From Micromonospora sp. H61 (GTDB lineage Bacteria; Actinomycetota; Actinomycetes; Mycobacteriales; Micromonosporaceae), in NCBI RefSeq assembly GCF_018070325.1, contig NZ_JAGPXY010000039.1, forward strand, positions 1 to 57,542: a stretch of 57,542 bases of DNA, in the 5' to 3' direction. Numbering within the stretch: the first letter of the stretch is position 1; every line of letters starts with the position of its first letter. Positions 33,191-41,499 of the stretch are shown here, one piece after another. A program made the position numbers and the translations under genes. The notes under the pieces are model-generated. The model was not told the DNA's origin. It made no database searches and was given only the letters and a program-made list of their open reading frames with translations.

Positions 33191-34068
33191 GCGGGGGCCT
33201 CCTCCCGACCGAACAGGCCGGCCGGGCGCCAGAGCAGCACGCCGGCCATCACCACGAAGACGATCGTCTGCGAGACGAGCGGGAAGTTGGAGAGGTACGC
33301 CTCACCCCACGCCTGCACGAGTCCGATGCCGAAGCCGGCGGCGACCGACCCGAAGATCGAACCCAGCCCGCCGATCACCACCACGGCGAACACCACGATG
33401 ATCAGGTCGGCGCCCATCAGCGGGTTGACCGCGCGCATCGGCGCGGCCAGCACACCGGCGAGACCGGCCAGCCCGATGCCGAAACCGAAGACCGGGGTCA
33501 CCCACCGTCCGACGTCGATGCCGAACGCGCGGGTCAGGTCCGGCCGCTCGGTGGCCGCACGGACCACCATGCCGATCCGGGTCCGGGTCAGCACCCACCA
33601 CACCGCGACACAGAGCAGCACCGCGAAGCCGAGGATGAACACCCGGTACGTCGGGAAGTCGAACAGCCCGAAGTCGACCGAACCGCTCAACAGCGACGGC
33701 GTCTCGTACGGGCTGGACTGCACGCCGTAGCGCAGTTTCACCAGGTCCTGAAGGATCAGCGTCAGACCGAAGGCGAGCAGGAAGTTGTAGAGCGGGTCCA
33801 GTTTGGTCAGCCGGTGGATCACCGCGCGTTCCAGCGCCATGCCGAGCAGACCCAACCCCACCGGCATGATCACCAGGGCGGCCCAGAACGGCACGCCCGC
33901 CTCGCTGAGCAGCACGTACGCCCCGAAAGCGCCGAGCATGTAGAACGCGCCGTGGGCGAAGTTGACGACCCGCAGCATGCCGAAGATGACAGCGAGCCCG
34001 AGGGCGAGCAGGGCGTAGAACGCCCCGCTCACCAACCCGTTGAACGTGTTCTGCGCGAATCCGCTCAT
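33187..34068 (-). CDS. livH: Branched-chain amino acid-type ABC transporter permease LivH
   Basis: A 293-residue permease with about eight membrane helices. GLVSGAFYALLALGLAVIFG and VNFAHGAFYMLGAF are the LivH N-terminal signatures, and the cytoplasmic coupling loop is GMVVRAATERPDLTRAFGIDV. The start ATG 34068 overlaps the stop of the binding-protein gene (ATGA). With LivM it forms the membrane channel of the importer. Confidence 0.92.
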   Translation of the reverse strand: MSGFAQNTFNGLVSGAFYALLALGLAVIFGMLRVVNFAHGAFYMLGAFGAYVLLSEAGVPFWAALVIMPVGLGLLGMALERAVIHRLTKLDPLYNFLLAFGLTLILQDLVKLRYGVQSSPYETPSLLSGSVDFGLFDFPTYRVFILGFAVLLCVAVWWVLTRTRIGMVVRAATERPDLTRAFGIDVGRWVTPVFGFGIGLAGLAGVLAAPMRAVNPLMGADLIIVVFAVVVIGGLGSIFGSVAAGFGIGLVQAWGEAYLSNFPLVSQTIVFVVMAGVLLWRPAGLFGREEAPA

Positions 34069-35315
34069 AGTTTGCAGTCCGCCGAGGGCGCGCGGAACGC
34101 CTCCGCGGCGGGGATCGTCTTGAGCACCTTCACGTAGTCCCACGGCTCGGCAACCTCGGACTGCGGCTTCACCTGGGCCAGGTACGCGTCGTGCACCACC
34201 CGGTGGTCCTCGGCGCGGATCTTCCCGTTGCGCAGGAAGACGTCCTCGACCGTCTTGCCCTCCAGGCCCTTGACCACGGCGTCCGCGTCGTCGGTGCCGG
34301 CGGCCTGCACCGCCTCCAGGTACTGCGACGCCGCGGAGTAGTTGGCGGCGTGCGCGAAGGTCGGCCGGGTGCCGGCCTTCTGCTGGAAGCGGTCGGCGAA
34401 CTCCCGGTTCTTGGCGTCGAAGTTCCAGTACCAGGCATCGGTGTACGTGGTGCCGGCCAGCGCCGCCGGGGTGAGCGAGTGGATGTCGGTGAGGAACATC
34501 AGCCCCACCGCCAGGCCGACGCCCTTGTCCCGCAGCTTGAACTCGTTGTACTGCTTCACCACGTTGACCAGCTCCGCGCCGGCCTGCATGGTGCCCAGCA
34601 CGTCCGGCTTCGGGTTCAGGTTCGGTGCCTTGAGCAGGAAGGTGGAGAAGTCACCGCTGGTGTTCGGAAACGGCGCCCCGTCCTTGCCGACGACAGTGCC
34701 GCCGGCCGCCGTGATCGCTGTGGAGAAGCTCTTCTCCATGTCCTGACCGAAGGCGTAGTTCGGGTAGAGGATGTACCAGTTCTTGCCGATCTGCTCAGTG
34801 GTGGTCTTTCCGGTGCCGTTGGCCAGCATGTACGTGTCGTACGCGTAGTGGAAGGTGTACTTGTTGCAGCTCTTGCCGGTCAGGTCGGTGGTCGCCGCAC
34901 CGATGTTGAAGTAGAGCTTCTTCTTCTCCTTCGCCACGTCGGCGACCTTCAGCGCGGCCGACGAGGTGGGCACGTCCAGGATCAGGTCGACGCCCTTGCG
35001 GTCGTACATCTCCTGGGCCTTGGAGTTGGCCACGTCCGGCTTGTTCTGGTGGTCGGCGGTCTCCACTGTGATGTTCTTGGTCACCGCCTTGTCGCCGTAC
35101 TTCGCGGTGAAGTCGGCGATGGCCATCTCCACCGCCGCCACCGAGTTCTTTCCGGACAACTCCGAGTACGCCCCGGACTGGTCGTTGAGCACGCCCAGCA
35201 CGATCTTGTCGCCGGTCAGCTTCTGGTCGCCACTCGACTGGGGGCCACCGCCGCCGCATCCGGCGGCCAGCACCACCACGGCCGACGCCGCGGCCACACC
35301 CATCGTCCTGCGCAT
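34065..35315 (-). CDS. Solute-binding lipoprotein of the Liv-type importer (periplasmic-binding fold type I)
   Basis: A 416-residue lipoprotein. The signal peptide ends in the lipobox LAAGC with Cys at about residue 20. The mature protein shows the ANF/LivK-like fold: VLGVLNDQSGAYSELSGKN, GGTVVGKDGAPFPNTSGDFSTFL, NYSAASQYLEAV. The start at ATG 35315 has GGAG at good spacing; an ATG 15 bases upstream is in frame but lacks one. It captures the substrate outside the membrane and delivers it to LivHM. The solute is unknown; the residue pattern does not obviously match the leucine-binding proteins. Confidence 0.9.
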   Translation of the reverse strand: MRRTMGVAAASAVVVLAAGCGGGGPQSSGDQKLTGDKIVLGVLNDQSGAYSELSGKNSVAAVEMAIADFTAKYGDKAVTKNITVETADHQNKPDVANSKAQEMYDRKGVDLILDVPTSSAALKVADVAKEKKKLYFNIGAATTDLTGKSCNKYTFHYAYDTYMLANGTGKTTTEQIGKNWYILYPNYAFGQDMEKSFSTAITAAGGTVVGKDGAPFPNTSGDFSTFLLKAPNLNPKPDVLGTMQAGAELVNVVKQYNEFKLRDKGVGLAVGLMFLTDIHSLTPAALAGTTYTDAWYWNFDAKNREFADRFQQKAGTRPTFAHAANYSAASQYLEAVQAAGTDDADAVVKGLEGKTVEDVFLRNGKIRAEDHRVVHDAYLAQVKPQSEVAEPWDYVKVLKTIPAAEAFRAPSADCKL

Positions 35316-35365
35316 GCCCACTCCATCCATTCCGCGCGGCGTCGCGCGGGTCGTCGTTGAGAAAT

Positions 35366-36058
35366 TCAGATCCCGAGGTACGCGAGCAGTTCGCGTTCGC
35401 GCGAAAGCACGTCGGAGTTGTCCATCGCCTCGGCGACCCGGCCCTCGGCCAGCAGGTAGTGCCGGTCGGCGACACCGGTGGCGAAGTGCAGGTTCTGTTC
35501 GACCAGCAGCACCGTCACCCCGTGCCGTTTGGCCTCGCGCAGCAGGTCGCCGACCTGTTGCACCAGCAGTGGCGACAGCCCTTCGGTGGGCTCGTCGCAG
35601 AGCAGCAGCCGGGCGCCCATCCGCAGCACCCGGGCCAGCGCGAGCATCTGCTGCTCGCCGCCGGAGAGCATGGTGGCCGCCGAGTCCCGTCGGGTGTACA
35701 GGGCCGGAAACGCCTCGTACACCCGCTCCAGCGACCACGGGTCGGGGCCGACTGTGGGTGGCAGCGTGAGGTTCTCGGTGACTGTCAACGTGGCGTAGCT
35801 GCCCCGGTCGTCGGGCACCCAGCCCAGCCCCAGGCGGGCCCGCTTGTGCGCCGGCAGCCTGGTGATGTCCCGCCCGTCCAGCTCCACAGTGCCGCGCTGA
35901 CCGGGGTGCAGCCCCATCACGCAGCGCAGCAGTGTGGACTTGCCGGCACCGTTGCGGCCGACCAGGGTGACCACCTCGCCGGCGCAGACCTCGAGGCTGA
36001 CGTCACGCAGCACCTGCGCCTCGCCGTAGGAGGCGGACAGGTTGTCAATGCGCAGCAT
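35366..36058 (-). CDS. livF: Liv-type ABC transporter ATP-binding protein LivF
   Basis: A 230-residue ATPase. Walker A is GRNGAGKST (about residues 35-43), the signature MLSGGEQQMLALAR (about 135-148), Walker B LLLCDEPTEGLSP, and the H-loop in VLLVEQNLHF. It is the typical LivF length. It overlaps livG by 14 bases. Cytoplasmic, paired with LivG to power the importer. Confidence 0.93.
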   Translation of the reverse strand: MLRIDNLSASYGEAQVLRDVSLEVCAGEVVTLVGRNGAGKSTLLRCVMGLHPGQRGTVELDGRDITRLPAHKRARLGLGWVPDDRGSYATLTVTENLTLPPTVGPDPWSLERVYEAFPALYTRRDSAATMLSGGEQQMLALARVLRMGARLLLCDEPTEGLSPLLVQQVGDLLREAKRHGVTVLLVEQNLHFATGVADRHYLLAEGRVAEAMDNSDVLSRERELLAYLGI

Positions 36059-36806
36059 CGGCGGCTCCCAGGTAGGCGGTGATCACGCGCTCGTCGGCGC
36101 GGACCTGCTCGTACGGGCCCTCGACGAGGACCTTGCCGGCCTGGAGCACTGTGACGGTGTCGGCGAGACGGCCGACCACGCTCATGTTGTGCTCGACCAT
36201 CACCACGGTCCGGCCCTGGCGGACCCGACCGATCAGCTCGACGGTGCGGTCGACGTCCTCCAGGCCCATGCCCGCTGTCGGCTCGTCGAGCAGCAGCACC
36301 TTCGGGTCCAGCGCCAGCGCGATGGCCAGCTCCAGGGCGCGTTTGCGGCCGTACGCCAGGGACGCCGAGGGAGCATGCGCCAGCTCGGCGAGCCCCACCA
36401 TGGCCAGCAGTTCGTCGGCCCGTTCGGTGTAGCGGCCCATCAGCTTCGCCGACCGCCAGAACCGCCAGCCCAGCCCACTGGGCGACTGCAACGCCAGCGC
36501 GACGTGTTCGCGCGCGGACAGTTGGGGAAAGAGGCTGGTGATCTGGAACGAACGGGCCACGCCGAGCCGGGCCACCTGCTCCGGGGGCAGCCCGGTGACG
36601 TCCCGCCCGGCCAGCTCGATCCGGCCACCACTGGGTCGCAGAAAGCCGGTGAGCAGGTTGAACAGGGTGGTCTTGCCCGCGCCGTTCGGGCCGACCAGCG
36701 CGTGCACGCTGTCCGACGCCACGTCGAGGTCGACGTCGTCGACCGCCCGGAAGCCCCGGAAGTCGCGGGTCAGCCCACGGGCCGACAGGAGCGCTTGCCC
36801 GGCCAT
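36045..36806 (-). CDS. livG: Liv-type ABC transporter ATP-binding protein LivG
   Basis: A 253-residue ATPase with Walker A GPNGAGKTT (about residues 38-46), signature region SLAYGRKRALELAIAL (the LivG variant of LSGGQ), Walker B VLLLDEPTAGM and the H-loop VVMVEHNMSVV. The order livG-livF-binding protein-livH-livM begins here; the promoter must lie in 36807-37029, shared with the divergent SPFH gene. An insert around residues 85-105 (QSPSGLGWRFWRSAKLMGRY) is normal in LivG. Confidence 0.93.
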   Translation of the reverse strand: MAGQALLSARGLTRDFRGFRAVDDVDLDVASDSVHALVGPNGAGKTTLFNLLTGFLRPSGGRIELAGRDVTGLPPEQVARLGVARSFQITSLFPQLSAREHVALALQSPSGLGWRFWRSAKLMGRYTERADELLAMVGLAELAHAPSASLAYGRKRALELAIALALDPKVLLLDEPTAGMGLEDVDRTVELIGRVRQGRTVVMVEHNMSVVGRLADTVTVLQAGKVLVEGPYEQVRADERVITAYLGAADAAH

Positions 36807-37029
36807 CGCCTCATCCTCCGCACGTCGCGGCGACGGTGGGTTCGGTGACCGTGGTCACAGGCCCGTCGCGTGGACGAAACCTACGGCGGGCCGCTGGAGT
36901 CGAACCATGTCGATGGGCTCCATATTCGACCCGCGATTGACGTGCGTGAACTCCACTCCCCCGCGCCGTCGACTTGACCGGACCCCCTAGGTTGATGATC
37001 CACACAGCCCACCGGAAGGTTCCCACCCC
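36807..37029. promoter_or_regulatory. Divergent promoter region, liv operon and SPFH gene
   Basis: A 223-base gap between oppositely oriented genes. A GGAAGG site at about 37015-37020 serves the SPFH gene. The stretch 36895-36960 is less GC-rich than its surroundings and may hold both promoters. No clear dyad was found. Confidence 0.4.
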
Positions 37030-37887
37030 ATGCCCGTCGGCTTCACCATGGCGATCGTCTTCGCCGTCGCCCTGGCGGTCAGCGCCGTCGTCGCACTCGT
37101 CGCCCCCGCACGGCCGCTCAAGCGGATGGCCGCCCTCGCGGCGCTCGGCTTTCTCGCCCTCACGCTGGTGGTCGGCATCGCCTCCAGCGCCCACTCGGTA
37201 CCCATCCGCTCGGTCGGCATCGTCACCAGCTTCGGCAAGCCCACCGGCGAGGTGACCGGCTCGGGCCTGAAGTGGGTGGCCCCCTGGCAGAAGGTCGGCG
37301 AGTGGGACGCGGGCCGACAGAAGTACGACCACATCGGCGGCGACAACTGCGTACGCGTGCGCACCGGCACCCTCGCCGACGCCTGCGTCGAGGTGCTCGT
37401 CGAATGGCAGGTCAAGCCGGAGAACGCGCCGAAGCAGTTCATGGACTACAAGGGCGACTTCGGCAGCTTCCGGGGTCAGCGGGTGGGTGTGCAGCTCGAC
37501 AGCGCGGTCAACGACGCCTTCGCCGCGTACAACCCGCTGGAGAAGATCGACGCCCAGACCGGCGACCTCAACGTCGACCTGAAGCCGTTCGCCGCGAACA
37601 TCAAGACCAGCGCGGAGACCCGCCTCGCCACCGACGTGGACATTCTCTCGGTGACCATCACCCGGGTGAACCACGACGACAAGACCGAGGGCAACATCAA
37701 GGCGTTCCAGGACAAGCTGGCGCAAACCCGCAACCTGGAGCAGGACCGCAAGAACGCCGAGATCTCCAAGCAGATCACCGAGACCAACGCCACTGTCGAC
37801 AAGGTGACCCGTTGTCTGGAGATCGCGGAGAAGAACGGCGCGAACCCGGGGCTCTGCATCAACCCGGGCATCGTCACCGGCAAGTGA
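37030..37887 (+). CDS. SPFH/Band 7 domain membrane protein
   Basis: A 285-residue protein with two N-terminal membrane helices (about residues 8-26 and 34-52), then an SPFH/prohibitin domain: VGIVTSFGKPTGEVTGSGLKWVAPWQKV is the typical opening, followed by VDILSVTITRVNHDD and a helical tail (LAQTRNLEQDRKNAEISKQ). Such proteins form oligomeric membrane scaffolds. Three cysteines (near residues 105, 118 and 260-280) are unusual for the family. The start at ATG 37030 has GGAAGG upstream. It is divergent from the liv operon; no functional link is evident. Confidence 0.85.
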   Translation: MPVGFTMAIVFAVALAVSAVVALVAPARPLKRMAALAALGFLALTLVVGIASSAHSVPIRSVGIVTSFGKPTGEVTGSGLKWVAPWQKVGEWDAGRQKYDHIGGDNCVRVRTGTLADACVEVLVEWQVKPENAPKQFMDYKGDFGSFRGQRVGVQLDSAVNDAFAAYNPLEKIDAQTGDLNVDLKPFAANIKTSAETRLATDVDILSVTITRVNHDDKTEGNIKAFQDKLAQTRNLEQDRKNAEISKQITETNATVDKVTRCLEIAEKNGANPGLCINPGIVTGK

Positions 37888-37944
37888 CCCGCAGCCCCAG
37901 GGCGATCGCCGTCGGTCACCTTCGTCGGGGCGGATGCGGCATCA

Positions 37945-37990
37945 AGCGGTATACCTCAGAGGCATGTTTATGCCTCTGAGGTATACCGCT
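37945..37990. repeat. 46-bp perfect palindrome between convergent genes
   Basis: Perfect 21-base arms (core GCGGTATACCTCAGAGGCAT) around a GTTT loop at 37966-37969. Position, between the convergent SPFH and permease-prefix genes, fits a bidirectional terminator. The lower GC content and length also fit a dispersed palindromic element distinct from the GTTGATCA family. Confidence 0.8.
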
Positions 37991-38053
37991 CACCGGCAGA
38001 TCGCCATGGCGAGCCAGCCGAGCGCACGGTGGACGCCGTCGAGAATTACCCGC

Positions 38054-39430
38054 CTAGGCGAAGCTGAACAGCGGCGGGAAGACGAGGACCACGATCCAGG
38101 CCCACGCGGCGTACACCGGCAGGTAGCCGGTCTGCCACCGTTCGAGCGTCGCGAACGGTGTACGCCGACGGATGAAGGACAGCAGCAGCCACGCCGACCA
38201 CGCGAGGTTGACCAGCAGGATCACGTTCTCGCCGAGCGCTGCCGCCCGGTTCGGCGTACCGCCGTACTCGTCGGTGATGCGCCCGGTGATCTCCAGCAGC
38301 ACCAGCACGTCGATGGCCAACGCACTGACCACCAGCGCGAGTTGGAGTTTGTCGAACGGACCGGGCGGGGCCAGCGGGTCACGGGCCGAGAGTGAGTAGA
38401 GCAGCAGCCCCAGCACCACGACCAGCAGAAGGTCGAACAGGAGCAGCGCCTCCCGCTCGACGTCGATGCCATGGCTGGTCCAGACGACAGCGACGAGGAA
38501 GGCGAGCAGGGCGGCGGTGAAGAGCGGGGTGAACAGCCGGGTGAGGACCGGCGCGATGTTCTCGACGACACTCTGCTTGGCCTCGACGAGCCACCCGGCC
38601 ACCACGACCGCGGCAGCGGCGCCACCGGGCAGCAGCCACTGCGAGATGAACGCCTCCGGGACGATTCCGATGGCCGCGAAGGTGTTGAACAGGAACGCGG
38701 AGAGCACGCCGCCGCCGAGGGCCATCAGCACCAGGTAGATGAACCACTCGCCGGTGAATCGGATGAAGTCCATGCGTCGACGGGAGGAGCGCCAGTCGTC
38801 GGCGACATAGGCCAGGCCGACCACCAGCCACAGGGCGATGGGCAGATGGATGCTGGTGACGACAACGGACTGCGAATCGTCCGCCAGGGGGTAGGCGTTG
38901 GCCGCCACGGCGCCGAGGACGAAGAGCACCGCCAGTGCCGCGATCACCGCCCGTCGGGCTCCCCGGCGCCAGGCCAGGTACGCCGCCAGCCAGGGCAGCG
39001 CGAACAGTGTGAAGTTCCGCGCGTAGAACGAGCCGTCGTCGGCGAAACTCAGCCCGAACAGCGCCGGCACCTTGACGGACGCCACCGCACCCGCCGCACA
39101 GCCGAGCATGACCCACAGGTCCCGGCGGGAGCGCGTGCCGCCGACCGGGCTGCCGGAGTCGCCGGTCAGCACCAACTGCTTCCACAACCGTTCGGAATGT
39201 TCCCGGGCGAACTCGCGGGACAGGTCGTCGAGGCTGCCCATTCGTTTCACAGCGACCAGGAACGCCTCGTCCGGGCTCAGGCCGGCGGCCACGAGCTCGT
39301 CGACGGAGCCACGAAGGTGGTCTTCCAGTTCGTCGGCGTCCACCGGTTGCAGTTCCCGGCGGCGCAGCACGTACTGACGCCACTGCTCGAACTGCGTTTC
39401 CAACTCCTGCGGCCCCTCGTGCGCCGTCAT
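38054..39430 (-). CDS. Permease-prefix-domain membrane protein, PadR-coupled
   Basis: A 458-residue protein. The first 85 residues are soluble and match the permease-prefix (HAAS-like) pattern: LETQFEQWRQYVLRRR, DELEDHLRGSVDELVAAGLS, EAFLVAVKRMGSLDDLSREFAREHSERLW. The rest has about ten membrane helices with no recognised transport motif. The start ATG 39430 overlaps the padR stop (ATGA). PadR-prefix-permease pairs are common and are thought to be autoregulated modules. Function unknown; an envelope-stress role is a guess. Confidence 0.85.
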   Translation of the reverse strand: MTAHEGPQELETQFEQWRQYVLRRRELQPVDADELEDHLRGSVDELVAAGLSPDEAFLVAVKRMGSLDDLSREFAREHSERLWKQLVLTGDSGSPVGGTRSRRDLWVMLGCAAGAVASVKVPALFGLSFADDGSFYARNFTLFALPWLAAYLAWRRGARRAVIAALAVLFVLGAVAANAYPLADDSQSVVVTSIHLPIALWLVVGLAYVADDWRSSRRRMDFIRFTGEWFIYLVLMALGGGVLSAFLFNTFAAIGIVPEAFISQWLLPGGAAAAVVVAGWLVEAKQSVVENIAPVLTRLFTPLFTAALLAFLVAVVWTSHGIDVEREALLLFDLLLVVVLGLLLYSLSARDPLAPPGPFDKLQLALVVSALAIDVLVLLEITGRITDEYGGTPNRAAALGENVILLVNLAWSAWLLLSFIRRRTPFATLERWQTGYLPVYAAWAWIVVLVFPPLFSFA

Positions 39431-39792
39431 GCCAGGCCCTCCAACGGGCGCACCGTCAGCGGCGCGCGGTCGTGCCAGATCTCCTTGAGCGCGCCCACCA
39501 CTGTGTCCCACTGCCGACGCTGCTCGGCCAGTTCGGCCAGACCCCGGTCGGTGACGCGGTAGTACTTGCGCTTCCGCTCGCCGGCGACCGCCTGCCAGCT
39601 CGACTCCAGGTGACCGAGGCGCTCGAGCCGGTGCAGCAACGGATAGAGCAGCCCTTCGGTCCAGTCCAGCTCACCCCCGGACAGTTCGTTGATCCGCCTG
39701 AGGATGGCGTACCCGTAGCTCTCACCCTCAGCCAGGATGCCGAGCACCATCGGCGTCGCCGAGGCGGCGACCAGATCCTTGGCGACCTTCAT
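39427..39792 (-). CDS. PadR-family transcriptional regulator
   Basis: A 121-residue regulator with the PadR winged helix: VLGILAEGESYGYAILRRINEL, ELDWTEGLLYPLLHRLERLG, and the wing KRKYYRVTDRGLAEL. A C-terminal helix forms the dimer. It is first in a coupled two-gene unit with the permease-prefix protein. A 30-bp near-palindrome 19 bases upstream is the probable binding site. Confidence 0.92.
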   Translation of the reverse strand: MKVAKDLVAASATPMVLGILAEGESYGYAILRRINELSGGELDWTEGLLYPLLHRLERLGHLESSWQAVAGERKRKYYRVTDRGLAELAEQRRQWDTVVGALKEIWHDRAPLTVRPLEGLA

Positions 39793-39810
39793 GAAACCTC
39801 ACGCTCCAAA

Positions 39811-39840
39811 CCTAGAGGTACGATGCATGGTACTGCTAGG
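39811..39840. promoter_or_regulatory. PadR operator candidate
   Basis: A 30-bp near-palindrome centred on ATGCAT: CCTAG and CTAGG at the ends and GTAC on both sides of the centre pair; 24 of 30 positions are symmetric. It lies 19-48 bases before the padR start and overlaps the likely promoter. It fits autoregulation. Confidence 0.7.
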
Positions 39841-39930
39841 TATCACTCCCGGGGCAAGGGGTCGACCGAATCGCCGTTCCGGGCAGCTGTGGTGCCGCGA
39901 ACGGCTTGGTCCGGGTTAGCCTTGGCGCAT

Positions 39931-40218
39931 ATGGCTACCTTTCGCAGCGCCTCAGTGCTCCTTTCCTCAGACGGCACCAGGACCCCCGGCACCGCCGCGC
40001 TCTTCGCCGAGCCGGCCCGTAGGGGCGGGATTCCGCCCTGGGCAGGCGACTTCCGGCCCGCCAACAGCGCCGGCAACGGCCCCAAGAACGCGGTCGGCAA
40101 GACCTTCACCTTGGAGCTGCCCGACGGCAGCACCGGCAAGGTCGTCGTCCAGGGCCTCAAGAGCGGCAAGGGCGGCGTCGTGCTGGCGCTGATGGGCGAG
40201 GACGCCCCACCCTTCTGA
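39931..40218 (+). CDS. Small soluble hypothetical protein, probably leaderless mRNA
   Basis: A 95-residue protein opening MATFRSASVLLSSDGTRTPG. The second half (NAVGKTFTLELPDGSTGKVV, VQGLKSGKGGVVLALMGED) looks like a small beta-rich domain. A TAGCCT box lies eight bases before the ATG and no ribosome site is present, so translation is probably leaderless. It is divergent from padR and convergent with the alcohol dehydrogenase gene. No family is recognised, but the codon pattern and promoter make it a convincing gene. Confidence 0.72.
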   Translation: MATFRSASVLLSSDGTRTPGTAALFAEPARRGGIPPWAGDFRPANSAGNGPKNAVGKTFTLELPDGSTGKVVVQGLKSGKGGVVLALMGEDAPPF

Positions 40219-40323
40219 CCAGTCGCCCGGCTCTCGTCGCCCGGGTGCCCAGGGTTGGCCCTTCCCGGGTCGACCCAGGGCACCTGGCCAACCGCGCCAG
40301 TCGCCCGACAGCTGTGACGAGCG

Positions 40324-41499
40324 TCAGTCCAGGGTGACCACCCAGCGAGCGCCCTCTCCCCGCGCCAACCGGTCGAACGCCGCGGGCGCCTCGTCCAACG
40401 GAACCGTCCCGCTGACCAGCACACCCAGATCCAGTGCGCTGTCGGCCAACTCGGCGGCCAGCACCGGCACCTCCCGGTCCGGATCGGACGAGCCGTACAC
40501 CGAGGAGCGCAGCGTGCGCGCGGAGTGGAAGATGTCCAGCGCGCCCAGGCTGACCATGTCGTCCTTCGCGCCCATGCCCACCACCGTCACCGCTCCCCCA
40601 CGCCGGGTCAGCCGCCAGGCGGCGCGGATGGTGGCGGCCCGACCGACGCACTCGAAGGCGTGGTCGACGCCCCGGCTCTCGGTGCGCGCCCGTACCTCCT
40701 TGGAGAGCCGGTCGTCGGAGAGCAGGAAGTCGGTCGCCCCGGCGGCGAGCGCCAGGTCCCGTTTCGCCTCGGCGACGTCGATGGCCAGGATCGGCGTGGC
40801 ACCGGCCCGGCGGGCCGCGCTGAGCACGGCGAGCCCGACCCCACCGAGCCCGACGACAGCGACCGACTCGCCGGGCGCCACCCGGGCGGTGTTCCGGACC
40901 GCGCCGACGCCGGTGAGCACCGCGCAGCCGAGCAGTGCGGCCTGCTCGGGCGGCAGCCCGGCGGGGATCGGGATGACGGCACGTTCGGGTACCACCACCG
41001 CCTCGGCGAGCGCGCCGAGGCCGAGGGTCAGGTGCAGCGGAACCTCGTCGTCGGTCTCGCCGCGCGCCACGGTCGGGGCGGTGGTGTCGGCGCAGAGCCA
41101 CGGCTCGCCGCGCCGACACCACCAGCAGGCCCGGCAGGCCGGCGCCCAGTTGAGCACCACCGGGGTGCCGACCGTCAGTTGGCCGCCCGGCCCGACCTCG
41201 GCCACCACGCCGGTCGCCTCGTGCCCGAGCACCAGCGGGAACCTCGCGGCGAGGGTGCCGTTGACCATGGACAGGTCGGAGTGGCAGACACCGGCCGCCC
41301 TGATCGTCACCCGCACCTCGCCGGGGCCGGGCGCGGGCAGGCGTACCCGCTCGACCCGCAGCTCGGCGCCGGACCCGCGCGCGACCAGCGCGCGAACAAC
41401 GACCGGCGCGGACGCCGGCTCGGTGCCGCCACCCGGCGCGGCCGGGGACGGTTCGATGCGGCCCGCGGGCGCGGCCGGGGACAGCTCGGGGTCGGTCAT
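40324..41499 (-). CDS. Zinc-dependent alcohol dehydrogenase (MDR family)
   Basis: A 391-residue medium-chain dehydrogenase. The catalytic zinc ligands appear in AGVCHSDLSM (Cys) and LGHEATGVV (His-Glu), and the structural zinc loop is CRACWWCRRGEPWLC. The NAD motif is VVGLGGVGLAVLSAARRAGA. The first 33 residues are a Pro/Ala-rich extension with a repeated EPSPAAPGGG-type unit. Start ATG 41499 overlaps the aldehyde dehydrogenase stop, so the two enzymes are translationally coupled and may convert an alcohol to an acid through the aldehyde. Its substrate is unknown. Confidence 0.92.
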   Translation of the reverse strand: MTDPELSPAAPAGRIEPSPAAPGGGTEPASAPVVVRALVARGSGAELRVERVRLPAPGPGEVRVTIRAAGVCHSDLSMVNGTLAARFPLVLGHEATGVVAEVGPGGQLTVGTPVVLNWAPACRACWWCRRGEPWLCADTTAPTVARGETDDEVPLHLTLGLGALAEAVVVPERAVIPIPAGLPPEQAALLGCAVLTGVGAVRNTARVAPGESVAVVGLGGVGLAVLSAARRAGATPILAIDVAEAKRDLALAAGATDFLLSDDRLSKEVRARTESRGVDHAFECVGRAATIRAAWRLTRRGGAVTVVGMGAKDDMVSLGALDIFHSARTLRSSVYGSSDPDREVPVLAAELADSALDLGVLVSGTVPLDEAPAAFDRLARGEGARWVVTLD

